Below, one piece after another: positions 9,001-18,403 of a stretch of 64,000 nucleotides of DNA. The notes beneath the pieces are model-generated. The model saw only the letters and a list, made by a program, of their open reading frames with translations. It searched no databases and had not been told where the DNA came from. A program made the position numbers and the translations under genes. The first letter of the stretch is position 1, and every line of letters starts with the position of its first letter. Source of the DNA: Algoriphagus ratkowskyi (GTDB taxonomy: Bacteria; Bacteroidota; Bacteroidia; Cytophagales; Cyclobacteriaceae); contig NZ_MSSV01000007.1 of NCBI RefSeq assembly GCF_002150505.1, positions 248,001-312,000 of the forward strand, in the 5' to 3' direction.

Positions 9001-10519
9001 CACTTACCGTTTGAACTGGTTGGTAATACTTATCATAATAGGTGACATTATGCTGCCACTTGACAGTACTTTCTGTAGTCCGGGACTTAACACCTGTAAC
9101 TTCTCCCTTAACAGTTCCTGTAGTCTTTGCATTAGTAAAACCAGTTGGAACGTTGTACTCGAAACTTTTCCCTTCAGGATCCCAACCTGAATTTGATAGA
9201 AAGGAGTAATCATCATAATAGGTAATCGAAAGTACATTTGAACTTGAGACTGTAGTTGGATATGTCCGGTTAAGAGAATATCCGATAGAGTTGGTATTCC
9301 TGATTTCATCCCGGGTTACAGCTGCTTCTACAGACGTACTTAGAGGTTCTATATCTAGAGTGGTTACATATGTTCCAGTCACAACCGGTCGGTTGTGAAT
9401 ATCATACTTGATGAAATTCCACTCCTTCGCATTTCGTAAACGATTATCGGGACCCTGAACCAACACAGGTCTGTCCCATTTGTCATAAATCGTATATGAC
9501 CAACCCTTTCCTGGTTCTTTAAAAGCGATTTGCCTCCCCAATAAATCATACTGGTATTGATAAGACAAGCCTTCTAGCTGAGCTTGGCTTGGTGAATAAA
9601 CCGCAGCTAGTTCAGGAGTTATCAAAAAAATCAACTCATTGAAATCATTGAATATGTAATAGGTCTTAAGCCAATTTGTACCTGTCGCTTCAACCTCACT
9701 AAGAACAGTTCTTCCTCTACTATCCACATAAGTCCTGGTACGTGCGCCTTTTTCATCAGTATTTTCCTGAATCATCAACGTACCGGCTGCGTAAGTAGAC
9801 GTTGATTGTGGAAGGCTGGAAACTATCCCCCATTTCCTGACAGTTCCAGAAGTATTGACTATCGTTCTTGATGTCCGGGTTTTACTCTGAAAATCGTTAC
9901 CAACATTAGATGATGCCAACACTCTCTCCAGCGGAGAATCCTCAAAGGTTGCCGTAGAATACGCCTTGTCATCACTGGAAACTCCAATAGGCGGAGCATT
10001 GTAAAAGGCGCCCTGTTCTGTTTGCGCTGTCGCTCTAAACCGCCCATCTGAACTTGTTGCCTTGTAGGGTAAATAGGCTCTGGAAGCACGGTTTTTGGAA
10101 TCGAAATAGGAAGGTTGGATCCAGTCCTTTTTATCTGGACTAGCCTGAACTGATACAGTTTGAAGACTCCTCCCCCATCCATCCATATAAGAAAAAGTTG
10201 TGGCTTTGTCTTGTGAATTCAGATTGATTACTTGGTCATCTGAGTGTATTCCCGGCACATTTACCGATTCGGTTCTTACAAAATTATAATCTTCAGATTG
10301 AGCTACAGTCGGCTGCTGTGAATTGATGACACGAGCGTAAAAACTACTATTCTGGGAAGCGCTAAAAGTAAAACCTGGTTTCAGGGTCAGACTACCTACA
10401 ACAAGGTATGATGAATTACTATATTGGTTTATCTGTGAATTCTCAACTATTTCAGCTTGTTGAGCATATCCACAAATAAAAATTTGATAGATCAGAATAA
10501 TCAGTGACGCTCTTTTCAT
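6056..10519 (-). CDS. RHS/YD-repeat polymorphic toxin
   Basis: A 1487-aa exported protein. A signal peptide (about residues 1-19) is followed by YD repeats such as YQYDLLGRQIAF, YDKWDRPVLV and YTYDLAGRLTD that build the RHS shell. The RHS core (YDFHARQYDPALGRWLAMDP, ending MVDPDGE) lies near residues 1125-1172. After it comes a glycine/alanine-rich hydrophobic region and a variable tip (about 1385-1487) with VYRVYGG, FAGLPNNNSG and PLDGNFG. Those motifs recall NAD-handling or ADP-ribosyltransferase-like toxin tips, but I cannot confirm it. The immunity candidate follows at once. Likely role: contact-dependent competition between bacteria. Confidence 0.85.
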   Translation of the reverse strand: MKRASLIILIYQIFICGYAQQAEIVENSQINQYSNSSYLVVGSLTLKPGFTFSASQNSSFYARVINSQQPTVAQSEDYNFVRTESVNVPGIHSDDQVINLNSQDKATTFSYMDGWGRSLQTVSVQASPDKKDWIQPSYFDSKNRASRAYLPYKATSSDGRFRATAQTEQGAFYNAPPIGVSSDDKAYSTATFEDSPLERVLASSNVGNDFQSKTRTSRTIVNTSGTVRKWGIVSSLPQSTSTYAAGTLMIQENTDEKGARTRTYVDSRGRTVLSEVEATGTNWLKTYYIFNDFNELIFLITPELAAVYSPSQAQLEGLSYQYQYDLLGRQIAFKEPGKGWSYTIYDKWDRPVLVQGPDNRLRNAKEWNFIKYDIHNRPVVTGTYVTTLDIEPLSTSVEAAVTRDEIRNTNSIGYSLNRTYPTTVSSSNVLSITYYDDYSFLSNSGWDPEGKSFEYNVPTGFTNAKTTGTVKGEVTGVKSRTTESTVKWQHNVTYYDKYYQPVQTVSGHHLNGLIRNTIAYAYSGEVLEHLNEYSGSMGNHAIRYRYTYDHQRRLLDTFHKYNSEDEILLSSTSYNELGQAYLTDVHSRDNGASYFYNLEEEYTPQGWLKELDYRIPTTDEVVFNEKIGYNQDIGSGSTSRYDGMISSTVSSVNMLDIEAAFNYTYDLAGRLTDTDTKIRPIGSSTWSIPNAFDENQISYSDNGNILGLTRRLHGSSTTPVTDQLSYTYSGNQLLSVIDNAPASTKATGFNDGNTSGNDYYYSAAGNLIQDKNKGISSISYNVIDLPQNVSFSNGNTIQYTYNAGGDRFKEVRDISGQTSLTRDYVGELELENGVVKFINHPMGQLDVATGKYRYYMLDHLGNNWVVMQETADMVNSLATFEDNSYEAESQQFIDYENATRVSESLFNHTKAKDSQVAIRLAGGQGENIGIAKAIHVLLGDTVRMEAFGKYLDLNKKKMSPMLISLVNTLASSGVSAGFDGVVSAAQYSSLSENSSPFGGLLVKNSKESKAPPAYLNYIFFDKDKNYKHGGFVQLSETAREDGTNVAHERLYQEVVAEEPGYYYIYLSNDSQEPSEAFFDDFSVQVSESPFIQGTVYYSYGMIALQELREGEEETRELFQNKNWDSETGWYDFHARQYDPALGRWLAMDPQNQFASPYLGMGNNPVMMVDPDGEFAVLPILVLAAKAAIVSAGVSAASYAATTVISGQSWNWGQFAAQVGKGAAIGGLTAGAGAGFSAGLNAVGVGVQTSNFIGGALGSFTGTLAGGGMPSNPMEWMTAIGSAAMTGQVMSDANPLGLSQGYDATAKNYNLGYPNDDYYPLPSQSIEALKGFDVADWHKLFASGSNPVLAGVYGAREAFANHPVTQAGIFAAGFLLPATRIGQAARGIGNLKIPVYRVYGGGAGRLGNFWSPINPKLYGGTYRNFAGLPNNNSGAFLLRGKVRLGDINGFGLAKPLDGNFGRLVPELRIGQSWNKVIWSPRNVTRTKF

Positions 10520-10613
10520 AATCTTAGATTAAATTCTAAACAATAAAAAACTAATGCTTTTATTTTGAAACTTATAAGTACATATGCATGCTGCGTTGAG
10601 TCAGTTACTGTTA

Positions 10614-13600
10614 TTATGTACATGAAGGATTGCTTTTATAATAGTTAATGTAACTATAGGCTACATTGGTATTACCGCAACCATCCGTCGCAGTACACCT
10701 GACTTGATAATTTCCTTCAGTATTTACAAATGGAGGAAATGTCATGTTCGAATCAGTAACCGTCATAGTAGTCCACACCGAATCAGTGCTTTTTTTATAC
10801 TGCCATTGGTAAGTGTAAAAACCTACACATCCTGTGGAAGAAGGCTGAGCAAAATTCGCATAAAATTGAGTGTTATTAGACGGGGAATTGTTATTCACCG
10901 TGCAGCTTCCATAGCTGACTGGAGTTATTCCACAAAGGTCAATAACCTGTGGACCATCAGCACATATCGAAATCTGCAAAGGATCTGACACTAAGTAATT
11001 CAGGGTTTTTATTTCAGGCTCAAACTCATTTGCTGAGATAACAGCTTTAATAGAATACATACCCTCATTTGAATAGGAAGTAACAACTTCTTGTCTATTA
11101 TCATCATACACTGTCCCGTTATCCATATCCCAGGCAAACTCCGCCTCTCCACCAGTTGGAACAAAAATATCATCAAGGGAAAAGGTGACGTTTTGCCCTA
11201 CAATTGCTTGCTCACTACTGGATTTTATAGAAAAGTTTGGAACTTCATCCTTAGAGTGATACCTAATTCGCTGCACAATGTTTCCTTCATGATCATAAAC
11301 AAGTCTTTGCCTGCCAACTAGGTCATACTCTATAGATGAAGACCTATTGTTAATATCAACAACCTTTGTAGCACCTACTAAAGGCTTAAACTCGGAACTA
11401 GTACTCATCCCGTAAGATCCAGGGTTTATTGTTGTGGATCCAAGAATTGTATTGTCATGCAAATACGTGTAAGCTTTCACATCTCCACCTCTTGTAGTTT
11501 CCTGCACTAACCTGCCATAAATATCTTCATATTCATTATAGGTATGCATTAGTTGAAAGTTAGACGGCAGAATAAAAAAGCCTGAAGCATTGATTGTGGT
11601 GAGTCCGGTAGATCCTTTGGTGCTTTGCCACTGTGTATCCGGTACTATCCATTTTGATCCTGGCCCATCAAACCTATAAAGGGAAACACTCGTACCAAGT
11701 TCTACTAAAGCTTGCGAGGTTCTTGTTAGGTAATTTCTTTGTTCTATAACAGTATTTATGGCTTTTTTAGCTTTAAGTGCATAAATCACTTTCGTTCTAG
11801 CATCACTTGAATTACTTGATATACAGGATAAATATGTCGAGTAACATGATTGCACACACGCATCATCACCTATAGGACAGTTTTTATAGCAACTATTGTA
11901 AGTACTCAAACATGAGTTCAGGGAAGTAGAATTATACGCAGTACTGGTTATATATTTGATTGCTGAATTGTATTGCTCTGAGGCATCAACAGTATTATAA
12001 GAAACTGTTCTAATTCTTTGAAAATTAGTTAAGTCATAAAAATACTCCTCTGTTGTTGAGATTTTCTTCACATTGGAAGGATCTATCTGATCATAGATTT
12101 CAGAAATCTTCTTTTGTAATGTAAATGGTTTTGAAATAATTTGATAAGTACCTACTAACAGATCACCTTGGGAACAATATTGTTGTAGGTACAAACTCTT
12201 TTCTCCGGTAACCACAGATTTTTCAGGATGGTTGAAAGTATACTCATATGAATCTTGGGTAAGTATACGATTGTTTAGATCTTTCATTGTAACCTTTTTA
12301 ACATTACCCCTCTCCCAGAATTTACTTGTTACAGAAACAAAAGGAGGTTCTCCACTGGTTGCATTACCGGCTGCATCAATATCAGGGTGATCATCATAAT
12401 TTGTAAATTCATATATAGTTTTACCTTTACCTTCAATGATCTCCTCAACCCTCGAATAACCTATATTCGCACCATTTAAATCAAAAAGCTCATTACTTGC
12501 ATGTGAGAATCTTGTGAGATAATCATACCCTCCATCTCTACTATATCCAAATACAGGACTTCTAAAAAGAATACCACTCGATTGGGTTGTTGAACCTTCT
12601 ACTAGATATTTATAAAAATTCCTTTGAATATTTCCCATCCCATCTGCACTTACCTTAAGGTAGATTCTATTTCCACTAACCGTTGATTTGAAAACCCCAT
12701 CCCTGTATCCGTCATTTGACTCGTAATAAAATGTAGAATATCCTCCTCCACGATGGTTTATACTTGTCAAAAGATCAGCCTGCATTTTGTCCTCATCTGG
12801 GTTTCGTGTAGCTCCAGGATAGGTGGCCGAAAAATATGGTATCCACTCATTTCCTGTGTATGCATTGTATAACCCTAAATAATCAATACTTTTTGAGTCT
12901 CTGGAAGGCAAGGAAAAAGTAGTATTATATTCAAAAGAATAAAGGGGAATAGATTGTAAGTCATTGATAGAATCAAGCCTAAGTCTCTTACAATTACGAT
13001 CCTGGCAAGAACCAAAATAACTATAAGACAGCCTTATTTTGCTGACAATATCTTCTTCAAGATTAACTACCTGAACTTCAGAAAGAGATTTACCTCCAAT
13101 TAAATCATCTCTACTATTATTCCATGACAACTCTATTCTTCCTCCAGATGTAGTTATAGTCTCAAGATATTTTGCATGTACATAAACAGTAGAACTTCTA
13201 TTTTTAATAGTACTATTTATTGCACAGGCACCATCATCCTTGGTGAAAAGATAGTTCACAAAGCTGTAGCTTCCACTTCCATAGCTAAATGATAGTTCAT
13301 CCGTCTTGTTAGCGGATATTACTTTGGATAAATGCCAAGTGGAGACATAACTAATTCCCGGCTCACTGTTATCAGATATTCTTGAACTAATCGTCTCTCT
13401 TTCTAAAGATGATAAACCAAATTGATAGGTGACGCCGTTTTCATCTATTATTTCCCAAGAGTTGGAGTTCACTGATCTACATATTCCAGGTTTTATGCTT
13501 AGTGGTTGAAACGGAAATAATACAGGTTGCCCTTGTTGATCCAATACAAATTTACCAGACCTCCCCATGAATGAAAAAAAGAACAAATCGGGCTCCTTGT

Positions 13601-13949
13601 CATCTTTATCCGGAGTACAGAACCCATCCTCCTGATCATCCGGCAATCCTCTTACGATCCGCGTTATAGATCCGCCCGCCGCCAGAGACCACCCCAAACC
13701 TTCAGAAGAGGCTACATCCTGGACCCTATGACCAAAACTATTGTAATTTAACCCAATACTAGCCCCCAACTCTCTTCCCGACACATTAGCCAGAGGTATT
13801 GATATTCCTGCTGCACCAGTATAATAATTAACTCCAACAGATATCTGGCGTATTATTGACATTGCATCTGCAGAAGGTGGATGAACATCTTGAGCTTGAG
13901 CAAAGGAAATCAAAAAAATTCCGAGCCAGACAAAAAGAAATTTTCTCAT
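10614..13949 (-). CDS. Exported YD/PKD-domain partner of the RHS toxin
   Basis: A 1111-aa protein with a signal peptide (MRKFLFVWLGIFLISFAQAQ). The N-terminal region (ISVGVNYYTGAAGISIPLA, then GLGWSLAAGGSITR) is the standard opening of Bacteroidota proteins that pair with RHS toxins. Single YD-type units (IEYDLVGRQRLVYDHEGN) occur near residue 880. A PKD-like domain follows (FAWDMDNGTVYDD, near 930) and a cysteine-containing C-terminal module. It is encoded directly upstream of the RHS gene and 7 bases after the barrel protein. A delivery-shell or surface-anchor role is inferred. Confidence 0.75.
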   Translation of the reverse strand: MRKFLFVWLGIFLISFAQAQDVHPPSADAMSIIRQISVGVNYYTGAAGISIPLANVSGRELGASIGLNYNSFGHRVQDVASSEGLGWSLAAGGSITRIVRGLPDDQEDGFCTPDKDDKEPDLFFFSFMGRSGKFVLDQQGQPVLFPFQPLSIKPGICRSVNSNSWEIIDENGVTYQFGLSSLERETISSRISDNSEPGISYVSTWHLSKVISANKTDELSFSYGSGSYSFVNYLFTKDDGACAINSTIKNRSSTVYVHAKYLETITTSGGRIELSWNNSRDDLIGGKSLSEVQVVNLEEDIVSKIRLSYSYFGSCQDRNCKRLRLDSINDLQSIPLYSFEYNTTFSLPSRDSKSIDYLGLYNAYTGNEWIPYFSATYPGATRNPDEDKMQADLLTSINHRGGGYSTFYYESNDGYRDGVFKSTVSGNRIYLKVSADGMGNIQRNFYKYLVEGSTTQSSGILFRSPVFGYSRDGGYDYLTRFSHASNELFDLNGANIGYSRVEEIIEGKGKTIYEFTNYDDHPDIDAAGNATSGEPPFVSVTSKFWERGNVKKVTMKDLNNRILTQDSYEYTFNHPEKSVVTGEKSLYLQQYCSQGDLLVGTYQIISKPFTLQKKISEIYDQIDPSNVKKISTTEEYFYDLTNFQRIRTVSYNTVDASEQYNSAIKYITSTAYNSTSLNSCLSTYNSCYKNCPIGDDACVQSCYSTYLSCISSNSSDARTKVIYALKAKKAINTVIEQRNYLTRTSQALVELGTSVSLYRFDGPGSKWIVPDTQWQSTKGSTGLTTINASGFFILPSNFQLMHTYNEYEDIYGRLVQETTRGGDVKAYTYLHDNTILGSTTINPGSYGMSTSSEFKPLVGATKVVDINNRSSSIEYDLVGRQRLVYDHEGNIVQRIRYHSKDEVPNFSIKSSSEQAIVGQNVTFSLDDIFVPTGGEAEFAWDMDNGTVYDDNRQEVVTSYSNEGMYSIKAVISANEFEPEIKTLNYLVSDPLQISICADGPQVIDLCGITPVSYGSCTVNNNSPSNNTQFYANFAQPSSTGCVGFYTYQWQYKKSTDSVWTTMTVTDSNMTFPPFVNTEGNYQVRCTATDGCGNTNVAYSYINYYKSNPSCT

Positions 13950-13956
13950 TACATTT

Positions 13957-15372
13957 TTATTTTTTCTTTAAAACTATTCCTACTGTGGCTTGCCATTGAG
14001 GTGCATTGCCTTCTTTGAGTGTTTCCAGTTTATTAACTCTATATAATACCGTAGACCGAAGTCTTATACTTTTATACAATTGAACCTCAGTACCTAGTCC
14101 TCCTAAAAAAACAGATTGCGTTTTTTTATATTCATGAGGTAAATCCTTGTGGCCTGATAAATTCTGGTATTCCGCCTGAATAAATACCGATTCTTTGACC
14201 CAATACTGTCCAAATGCTTTAAAGCCTGCCCTATCCGGTAATGGTGTTTTTTGTTTCGTGTTCCAAATTGCTCCGATACCCGCAGTCCACTGCCGGTCAA
14301 TTCTATAGCCAACAACCCCCTGAATGACAAATGGCTTAAAGGTTGAAAAATTTCCGAGAAAGGATATTTCAGTGCGCTCACCAAAAGACTCCTCTTTTAA
14401 ACTATGACGTTTAACCCCTTCACCTTCCAGTCTGGAATCTTTCAGTTCGTTGTATTTGGATTTGGATTTATCCAATGACTGCTGTGCTGTTTTTAGTATA
14501 CTTAAATCAGGAAAATAATCTTGCTGGATTTGTTTTGGATTAAGTTTTTGAATTTCAGAAGTCCCTGCACCTGGTCCATTTTCCACCAACTCTCCTGAAA
14601 AGGCTGATTGGATATCATGATTCTCAGAAAGCCCCGACAACTCCTCCCGTTCCATCATCTGCTGTTCAACTCGACTCATTCCAACTTCGCCAAAGTTTAT
14701 TAGCGTGCTGTCCATATTTTCGAAACTATTCAAAGAATCTAACCTTGAATTTAGTTCTGTAAATTGGCTACGAATTCCTGCTATCCCTTTGGATACAGTT
14801 CTCGTTTTTTCTTCAATCACCTTAGTTTCCTCTCCAATTTTCCCATTGTGTATTTTTAAAATCTTTTTATGGTCTAACTCCGGTAGTTTAAAATCAGGTA
14901 ATTCCAATGCTGGTACTTTGAGAATTTCAGATTTATTCCCAACAATATTTTTAGAGGCTCTATTTTGAATTATTTCGTGTTCAACACCTTTAATCTTCCG
15001 CGACAATAACATTAAGGAATCCTCTGTGCCTTTTCTGACTAGATCCAAAGAATCAAGAATTTCACGGCTATCTATAGCAACCTTATTATTGAATTTTATT
15101 TTGCTAAGGCTATCCAGAGACTGTGAAAGAGCATTTCCTGTGGAACAAAGAAGAAAAAAAGCTAGAATGAGCAAACACTTTGCAACAGCTCCAGTACCAA
15201 ATGGATTTCTTTTAAAAAACTTTAAATAAGAGCTACAGGGCAAAAATGCAGATAGCCATTTGAACAGTGTCTTTATTTTAGCAACTACCAATGCCTCCTC
15301 ATGCCAAACCTTTAACGGAAAGGAATTGGGTTCTGGATTTATCACAGATATAGGTAAATCTCCAGAACTCAC
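13957..15372 (-). CDS. Coiled-coil and outer-membrane barrel-like protein
   Basis: Product of up to 471 aa. A hydrophobic, signal-like segment (CLLILAFFLLCSTGNALSQ) lies at about residues 67-85, so the annotated GTG start may be too far upstream; no ATG offers a better one. A long helical, charged region follows. The last 140 residues show alternating beta-strand patterns (VIQGVVGYRIDRQWTAGIG, SIRLRSTVLYRVNKL), typical of a small outer-membrane barrel. It is first in the toxin operon and may anchor or export the RHS partner. This is inference from order and sequence pattern. Confidence 0.65.
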   Translation of the reverse strand: MSSGDLPISVINPEPNSFPLKVWHEEALVVAKIKTLFKWLSAFLPCSSYLKFFKRNPFGTGAVAKCLLILAFFLLCSTGNALSQSLDSLSKIKFNNKVAIDSREILDSLDLVRKGTEDSLMLLSRKIKGVEHEIIQNRASKNIVGNKSEILKVPALELPDFKLPELDHKKILKIHNGKIGEETKVIEEKTRTVSKGIAGIRSQFTELNSRLDSLNSFENMDSTLINFGEVGMSRVEQQMMEREELSGLSENHDIQSAFSGELVENGPGAGTSEIQKLNPKQIQQDYFPDLSILKTAQQSLDKSKSKYNELKDSRLEGEGVKRHSLKEESFGERTEISFLGNFSTFKPFVIQGVVGYRIDRQWTAGIGAIWNTKQKTPLPDRAGFKAFGQYWVKESVFIQAEYQNLSGHKDLPHEYKKTQSVFLGGLGTEVQLYKSIRLRSTVLYRVNKLETLKEGNAPQWQATVGIVLKKK

Positions 15373-16086
15373 TTTTTAATTAATCGTTTTTGCGTAGGAT
15401 TCATCTATTAAAGTTTTCTCTTCTAGCTTTGACATAATCACATCTAGTCTCTCCATTACTTTTTACAATTACTCATCCTGCTCAATTGTGTGTAACGTCA
15501 ATTTCTCTACTTTTCTGCAACAGTTTCACATTCATTTCAGCCAGATTTACTCCAATTTCCATTACTTCTGATCAAGAAGATGGCCCTTCCACTTAATACA
15601 AACTTTTAATTCTGGTAATGGCATTCGGTAATTTTCAGACTTGAAACCAAATTGCGCCTTACGTAAGACTTGATGTTCAATTTATCCCTGTTTATAAGTT
15701 CAAAATTTCTCATACCGTCGTGCATAACCTATTGCTTTGTAACGTGTAAAAAATTCCAATCTTCTAAATTTTCTCCGCTTAGATTACTTTGAAAGAATAT
15801 CCCAGAAAGTAAATTATCTGAAGTTCTACTTTCATAGCAATTTCGAATGGCTCATTTTCATATCTAAAATCCAGCAACAATAATTAATATTTTTTAAACA
15901 AAAAACACTCCTTACAGGGTATTGTATTTAAATTAATTTTAACATCTTAACTATCTTATGATTAACTGTATAAGAAGTTCATTTTACTTAATTTGAAATA
16001 TTTTTGACATATCGGATTTTTTACTGTTCGTTAAAAATTAATTTTTTTTGACCTGAATAAGAAATATAAAAATCCAAAAAGGAAGC
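15373..16086. other. Gene-free stretch upstream of the toxin operon
   Basis: About 700 AT-rich bases between the toxin operon start and the RadC-like gene end. It must hold the toxin-operon promoter, but no clear TAnnTTTG box was found. No coding potential is seen. Confidence 0.5.
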
Positions 16087-16557
16087 CTAAAGCTCCCCTT
16101 CATCCGCAAATGAATAATACCCATCTACAGTAACAATGACATGATCTAATACCGGAAGATCCAAAGCCTTTCCAATTTTCACTAGATTAGCTGTAAGTCG
16201 CCTATCCTGCTCAGAAGGCATTAGATTACCACTTGGATGGTTATGTGCCAGAATTATCGACTGGGCTGCTCCCTTTAGTGCAGTTGCAAAAACCAGCTTG
16301 GCATCTACCACTGTACCTGCAGTTCCTCCTTTTGAAATCGTACATATTCCAAGTACTCTATTGGCTCTGCTTAGTAACATTACTTGAAAATGTTCTGCCA
16401 ATTCAAGGGTGTCTTTATCCCAAAAGCTATACAGGACTTCATATACCTGTCTCGAGCAACCTACTTTTGGGCGTTGGCTTGATTTTACTTTTGGATGATA
16501 ACCCAACGTGATTTCTGCTACCTGGTGAAGAGTGTTTACTTGATTTACAGCTTCCAT
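16087..16557 (-). CDS. RadC-like JAB/MPN-domain protein
   Basis: A predicted zinc-dependent JAMM-fold protein of 156 aa. The metal motif HNHPSG (His105, His107) with Asp118 downstream, and Glu55 before it, are all present. The end matches RadC (HVIVTVDGYYSFADEGEL). It lacks the N-terminal helix-hairpin-helix part of chromosomal RadC, as is usual for versions on mobile elements. Its biochemical role is unsettled; the old DNA-repair label is doubtful. It is a common passenger of Bacteroidota conjugative elements, and a decayed second tail lies at 2607-2810. Confidence 0.85.
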   Translation of the reverse strand: MEAVNQVNTLHQVAEITLGYHPKVKSSQRPKVGCSRQVYEVLYSFWDKDTLELAEHFQVMLLSRANRVLGICTISKGGTAGTVVDAKLVFATALKGAAQSIILAHNHPSGNLMPSEQDRRLTANLVKIGKALDLPVLDHVIVTVDGYYSFADEGEL

Positions 16558-16624
16558 AATACATTCATTTAAGTTAGAAATTATTTAGGATGCCTTATTC
16601 AGGTGTTTCGGGAGCAAGGAGGGA

Positions 16625-16661
16625 AGGAAACGGAATAAAAAGCGCAGCGGCTTTATGCCGT
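16625..16661 (+). repeat. Repeat copy 1 (AGGAAACGGAATAAAAAGCG type)
   Basis: Twenty-six bases (AGGAAACGGAATAAAAAGCG plus CAGCGG) and then CTTTATGCCGT. They occur again at 18081-18126, where nine bases are inserted between the two parts. The two copies flank the DUF932 gene in the same orientation. Confidence 0.8.
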
Positions 16662-16840
16662 AGTCTTCCTGACGCCCCGACCGGAGCGCCTACCTTTGTA
16701 TCGAAATAATAAGAACTAAAACCCATTCTCATTACAGGAGTTGATTATCCGATTTTGAATTCTGTAACTAATGGCTTATTAGAAATAGCATGTTACCGCT
16801 ATTAGGATTGAATCTGAAAAGTTTCAGGCGATAAAAATAA

Positions 16841-16866
16841 TCTGGCGGGACAAGCGTCCCACCAGA
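16841..16866 (-). terminator. Terminator of the DUF932 gene
   Basis: TCTGG and GGGAC arms pair with GTCCC and CCAGA around an AAGC loop with one mismatch. On the minus strand a T-rich run follows. It lies seven bases after the DUF932 stop. Confidence 0.65.
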
Positions 16867-16872
16867 CTTAAA

Positions 16873-17943
16873 TCAATTGGATCCTAGTATTTCTAAACCG
16901 TCAGATGCTATAGTCTGACACAAATTAAAGGCTTTCTGCCCTTTGGTTTGGGCAGTCCCTCCAAAAAGGATGGACTTCATTTTCTCCTCTTCAGTTTTGT
17001 AGTTTCTGACATTTTGGAAGTATCCCGTCACCGCATTATAGGCACCGAAGAGCGTACCTTCAGTGGTCGGAAGCAGTTGGGCATCACTCATCATGGCGTA
17101 GGAAAACGCCTTTTCTGCCTGATTTTTGAAATTGGTACTCAATTCATCGTATGCACCAAGGGTTACTTTTTGGGCTGTTTCGGTATTGGGTGCCAGTGCC
17201 AGTTCAATCAGCTTTTTCACCTCCTTATCAGAAATCCTGATTTTGGACCAACGGTTAAATGTAGTTTCTGCAATTTCTGTGGATCTAGAAACAATCCCCA
17301 TCAGCTGGTGAGCTTGTTTCAGACGCTCCTTTGCACCTGAAGTATGTCTGATTCTCACCACGTTGGATAGTTTACCCATCGCGGCATTCAGCGTATTCTG
17401 GCAGACTACGCGGACGGGGGTAAAAGCTGCCGTTATACTTCCTGTGCCGTTATGAGAGGTGGAAAGAAAAATATACTGATCTATCCGATCATCGTTGCCT
17501 ATGGTGATCCCTTCTGCTAGTTTAGCGGTAATAAAAATTCGCTCCCCGTTACCAAGGGCTCCTGCGGTTTCATAATTTATCCCATTTCCATCTGCTACAA
17601 TAGCATCAAAGAAAGCAAAAGCATCTGTGTTTTGGATGATTTTATAGTCTTTCCCCACGACTCCTAGCGGAATATTGAGATCAGACCGTAGCGTTACGAA
17701 ATGTGAAGGAACAGGAATTTGTCCAAGAGGCTCCAAATCTCCAGAATCCGAAACCTGTAATCCCTCTGGTTTGGTGAAAATCGGAGATTTCACCACTTGG
17801 TAATCCAACCCCGCAAAACGGAGTGCCTCTGCACTGTTTGGATAGTCGGATACCAACTGACCTAGGTTATGCCAAGCAGGTTGTTTGACAGAAAAGAAGG
17901 CATGTTTTCCTGTTCGTTCGTTGAAATGAATGTTGTGTCCCAT
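16873..17943 (-). CDS. DUF932 (phage/plasmid-related) protein
   Basis: A 356-aa cytoplasmic protein. The opening MGHNIHFNERTGKHAFFSV and the segment PAWHNLGQLV are the signature of the DUF932/TIGR03299 group found on plasmids, phages and conjugative elements. VRIRHTSGAKERLKQAH near residue 200 also fits. The biochemical role is unknown. It has its own terminator and is flanked by two copies of a 37-46-base repeat, so it may be a separately acquired or regulated unit between radC and the tra operon. Confidence 0.85.
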   Translation of the reverse strand: MGHNIHFNERTGKHAFFSVKQPAWHNLGQLVSDYPNSAEALRFAGLDYQVVKSPIFTKPEGLQVSDSGDLEPLGQIPVPSHFVTLRSDLNIPLGVVGKDYKIIQNTDAFAFFDAIVADGNGINYETAGALGNGERIFITAKLAEGITIGNDDRIDQYIFLSTSHNGTGSITAAFTPVRVVCQNTLNAAMGKLSNVVRIRHTSGAKERLKQAHQLMGIVSRSTEIAETTFNRWSKIRISDKEVKKLIELALAPNTETAQKVTLGAYDELSTNFKNQAEKAFSYAMMSDAQLLPTTEGTLFGAYNAVTGYFQNVRNYKTEEEKMKSILFGGTAQTKGQKAFNLCQTIASDGLEILGSN

Positions 17944-18080
17944 GATGTTTGTGTTTTAGGGTTGAACTTTGATTCAATTCCTCCTTGCCCTTAATTCTTC
18001 TAGATGCTGCAAAACACTTTTTAAAAGAAAAAACGGCAAAAAAGAAAGCACGAAAGACAGGGGCGGTCCATGGGACATAA

Positions 18081-18126
18081 AGGAAACGGAATAAAAAGCG
18101 CAGCGGAGCCAGCGGCTTTATGCCGT
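18081..18126 (+). repeat. Repeat copy 2 (AGGAAACGGAATAAAAAGCG type)
   Basis: Same 26 bases as at 16625, then AGCCAGCGG, then CTTTATGCCGT. The nine-base difference looks like a small internal duplication of AGCGG. It lies in the 460-base gap between DUF932 and the end of the tra operon. Confidence 0.8.
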
Positions 18127-18344
18127 CCCTTTTGGCCCCCTTTTGCAAAAGTCAATCCATACCGCCCCTATATTCGCTGCGCTTTTCTGCCGTTGATTTT
18201 TAAAAAATATGAGTGGATTTACCTTCCCTCTTAATAAAGCTCACCATCAGGTTCAGAAGCGATAACAGTCTTAGTCAAAGATTTCAATCCTCAAAAAAGA
18301 ACTCCTCAATTGATTAAATATTCCGAACACATACCAACACAAAA

Positions 18345-18362
18345 CCCGGCTATTAAACCGGG
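18345..18362 (-). terminator. Terminator of the tra operon
   Basis: CCCGG and CCGGG arms surround CTATTAAA. Read on the minus strand, the hairpin is followed by TTTT. It lies about 40 bases after the last gene of the operon. Confidence 0.7.
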
Positions 18363-18403
18363 CTTAGGATAAATAATCACACCTCATATTCCAGACTTTC
18401 AGC

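Noticed and set aside
17867..18148. 93-aa ORF overlapping the start of DUF932
   Set aside because: Shadow frame through the DUF932 N-terminus and the intergenic repeat; no domain or start signal.
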